Shown: piece by piece, positions 63,406 through 64,000 of the stretch
Numbering within the stretch: the stretch's first letter is position 1
Layout: each line of letters begins with the position of its first letter
Assembly (NCBI RefSeq): GCF_000304315.1
Contig: NC_018485.1
Coordinates: 1,210,501-1,274,500, forward strand
DNA length: 64,000 bases
Origin: Methylocystis sp. SC2
Lineage (GTDB): Bacteria; Pseudomonadota; Alphaproteobacteria; Rhizobiales; Beijerinckiaceae
Direction of reading: 5' to 3'
Translations under genes and position numbers: made by a program
Notes under the pieces: generated by a model
What the model was told of the DNA's origin: nothing
The model's database searches: none
The model's input: the letters and a program-made list of their open reading frames with translations, nothing else

Positions 63406-63720
63406 TATTGCTCCACAAGCTCTGCCATGAAAAATGCAGGAAGCGTGACTTCGCCATGTGTTCGTCTCTTCAATATCTCCGATGTGCCCGAAAGCTACAA
63501 AGCGGCGCCTCAGGTCGACCCGCCTACAAAACTGGGTCGGCTCTTGCGCCAGCAAAAACGACGGTGCATCCGCAAAGCGCTGGTCTTCCATACACACGAT
63601 CAGGAAAGAACATGACAGAGCATGACAGAAGTGGTCAAAAGAGTCCGGAAATGCCGGACTAAAAGGCAGAAACTGCCCGCTGTGCGATGTGCTTGAAAGC
63701 AGAAAACCTTTTGATTTCAA
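63406..63720. other. non-coding right part of the tRNA-Val island
   Basis: The XRE frame happens to stay open upstream to 63720, but there is no start signal or family similarity before 63405, and a 62-codon plus-strand frame at 63427 lacks a ribosome-binding site. The single-arm relative of the 19-bp inverted repeat lies at 63643-63661, about 60 bp from the tRNA gene. Confidence 0.5.
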
Positions 63721-63795
63721 TGGTGGGCGGCACAGGGATTGAACCTGTGACCCCTCCCGTGTGAAGGGAGTGCTCTCCCGCTGAGCTAGCCGCCC
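63721..63795 (-). tRNA. tRNA-Val (anticodon CAC)
   Basis: On the minus strand the gene runs from 63795 to 63721 and encodes its CCA. Acceptor stem GGGCGGC/GCCGCCC, D-arm GCTCAGCGGGAGAGC, anticodon stem CTCCC/GGGAG with loop TTCACAC (anticodon CAC), T-arm CACAGGTTCAATCCCTGTG. All stems pair. Its 3' 48 bases are repeated at 62757, so it served as an integration site; the gene itself was reconstituted intact. Confidence 0.96.
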
Positions 63796-63942
63796 GTCGC
63801 CATCGGCGATCGATCCTCCTCGTGTAGGAGAGCCCGGCGCCTTCCGTCAAGATCGGAGATCGCCTTTGGCGTCGCAGATCGCCCTGGCCGCCGCCGAGGC
63901 TCAAGCCTGGGCCGAGCCGCCGCGTCCCGCGCCCCCGGCCGC

Positions 63943-64000
63943 TCACGGCGGGGTCCACTCCTTCGAAAGAACGCGGCGCACCATCGGCTCGAAGGTCGCG
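63943..64000 (-). CDS. C-terminal fragment of an unidentified gene at the window edge
   Basis: A minus-strand frame enters at the window edge and ends with TGA at 63943-63945 after the residues ATFEPMVRRVLSKEWTPP. It has coding-like codons but is too short to identify. Included only as the probable end of the next gene. Confidence 0.3.
   Translation of the reverse strand, partial: ATFEPMVRRVLSKEWTPP

Noticed and set aside
63427..63615. A small gene divergent from the XRE regulator, in a cI/cro-like layout
   Set aside because: No Shine-Dalgarno before its ATG, and the translated product shows no helix-turn-helix or other coding character.

Overview
The window is GC-rich chromosomal DNA from an alphaproteobacterium of the Rhizobiales, most likely a serine-cycle methylotroph or methanotroph of the Methylocystis/Methylosinus type. 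The strongest evidence is a nearly complete serine-cycle operon on the minus strand (50.0 to 38.4 kb). It runs ftfL, sga, hprA, mtdA, fchA, mtkA, mtkB, ppc, mcl, with glycerate kinase (gckA) further downstream on the same strand. A circularly permuted two-piece tmRNA gene and the SspB/DUF4169/RHH gene string also point to Alphaproteobacteria. No methane or methanol oxidation genes are in the window.

Layout. 0-12 kb: the start of a SulP transporter with a beta-carbonic anhydrase, nnr, a zinc peptidase, ymdB, an AT-rich orphan membrane gene, pabB-pabC, an IS110-family (IS1111-like) insertion sequence, a SleB hydrolase, yjbQ and a cyclic-nucleotide-binding protein. 12-25 kb: ppdK, a class 3 lipase, aspS, rplY, pth, ssrA (tmRNA), sspB and a UvrD-type helicase. 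25-34 kb: a convergent hicA/hicB pair, an L,D-transpeptidase, an ABC-F ATPase, pseudoazurin, and a small operon of nitroreductase, methyltransferase and MFS transporter. 34-50 kb: gckA, a DUF3142/TPR gene pair, and the serine-cycle operon. 50-61 kb: msrB, a CrtI-like oxidoreductase, two transporters, and an unusual heme-copper oxidase cluster. 61-64 kb: AT-rich accessory DNA ending in a small island bounded by a tRNA-Val gene and a 48-bp copy of its 3' end.

How the genes work together. FtfL, FchA and MtdA carry formate to methylene-H4F. Sga, HprA and GckA carry serine to 2-phosphoglycerate. Ppc fixes bicarbonate, MtkAB activates malate, and Mcl cleaves malyl-CoA to acetyl-CoA and glyoxylate. 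PpdK can interconvert pyruvate and PEP, and the carbonic anhydrase/SulP pair could supply bicarbonate to Ppc (inference). ssrA and sspB, side by side, are a trans-translation tag and its ClpXP adaptor.

Most notable points: (1) the oxidase at 57.4-60.9 kb has a subunit I-III fusion, a subunit II without four of six CuA ligands, no canonical quinol-site residues that I can align, and Gln in place of the K-channel Lys; (2) the IS1111-like element has a 3' non-coding end of about 250 bp that is a candidate bridge-RNA locus; (3) the tRNA-Val island contains a perfect 19-bp inverted repeat with a near-copy beyond its XRE regulator; (4) there are two AT-rich orphan genes. Several intergenic palindromic repeat families recur, including within the serine-cycle operon. 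No CRISPR array was seen. All functional calls rest on reading motifs by eye; no database search was run.
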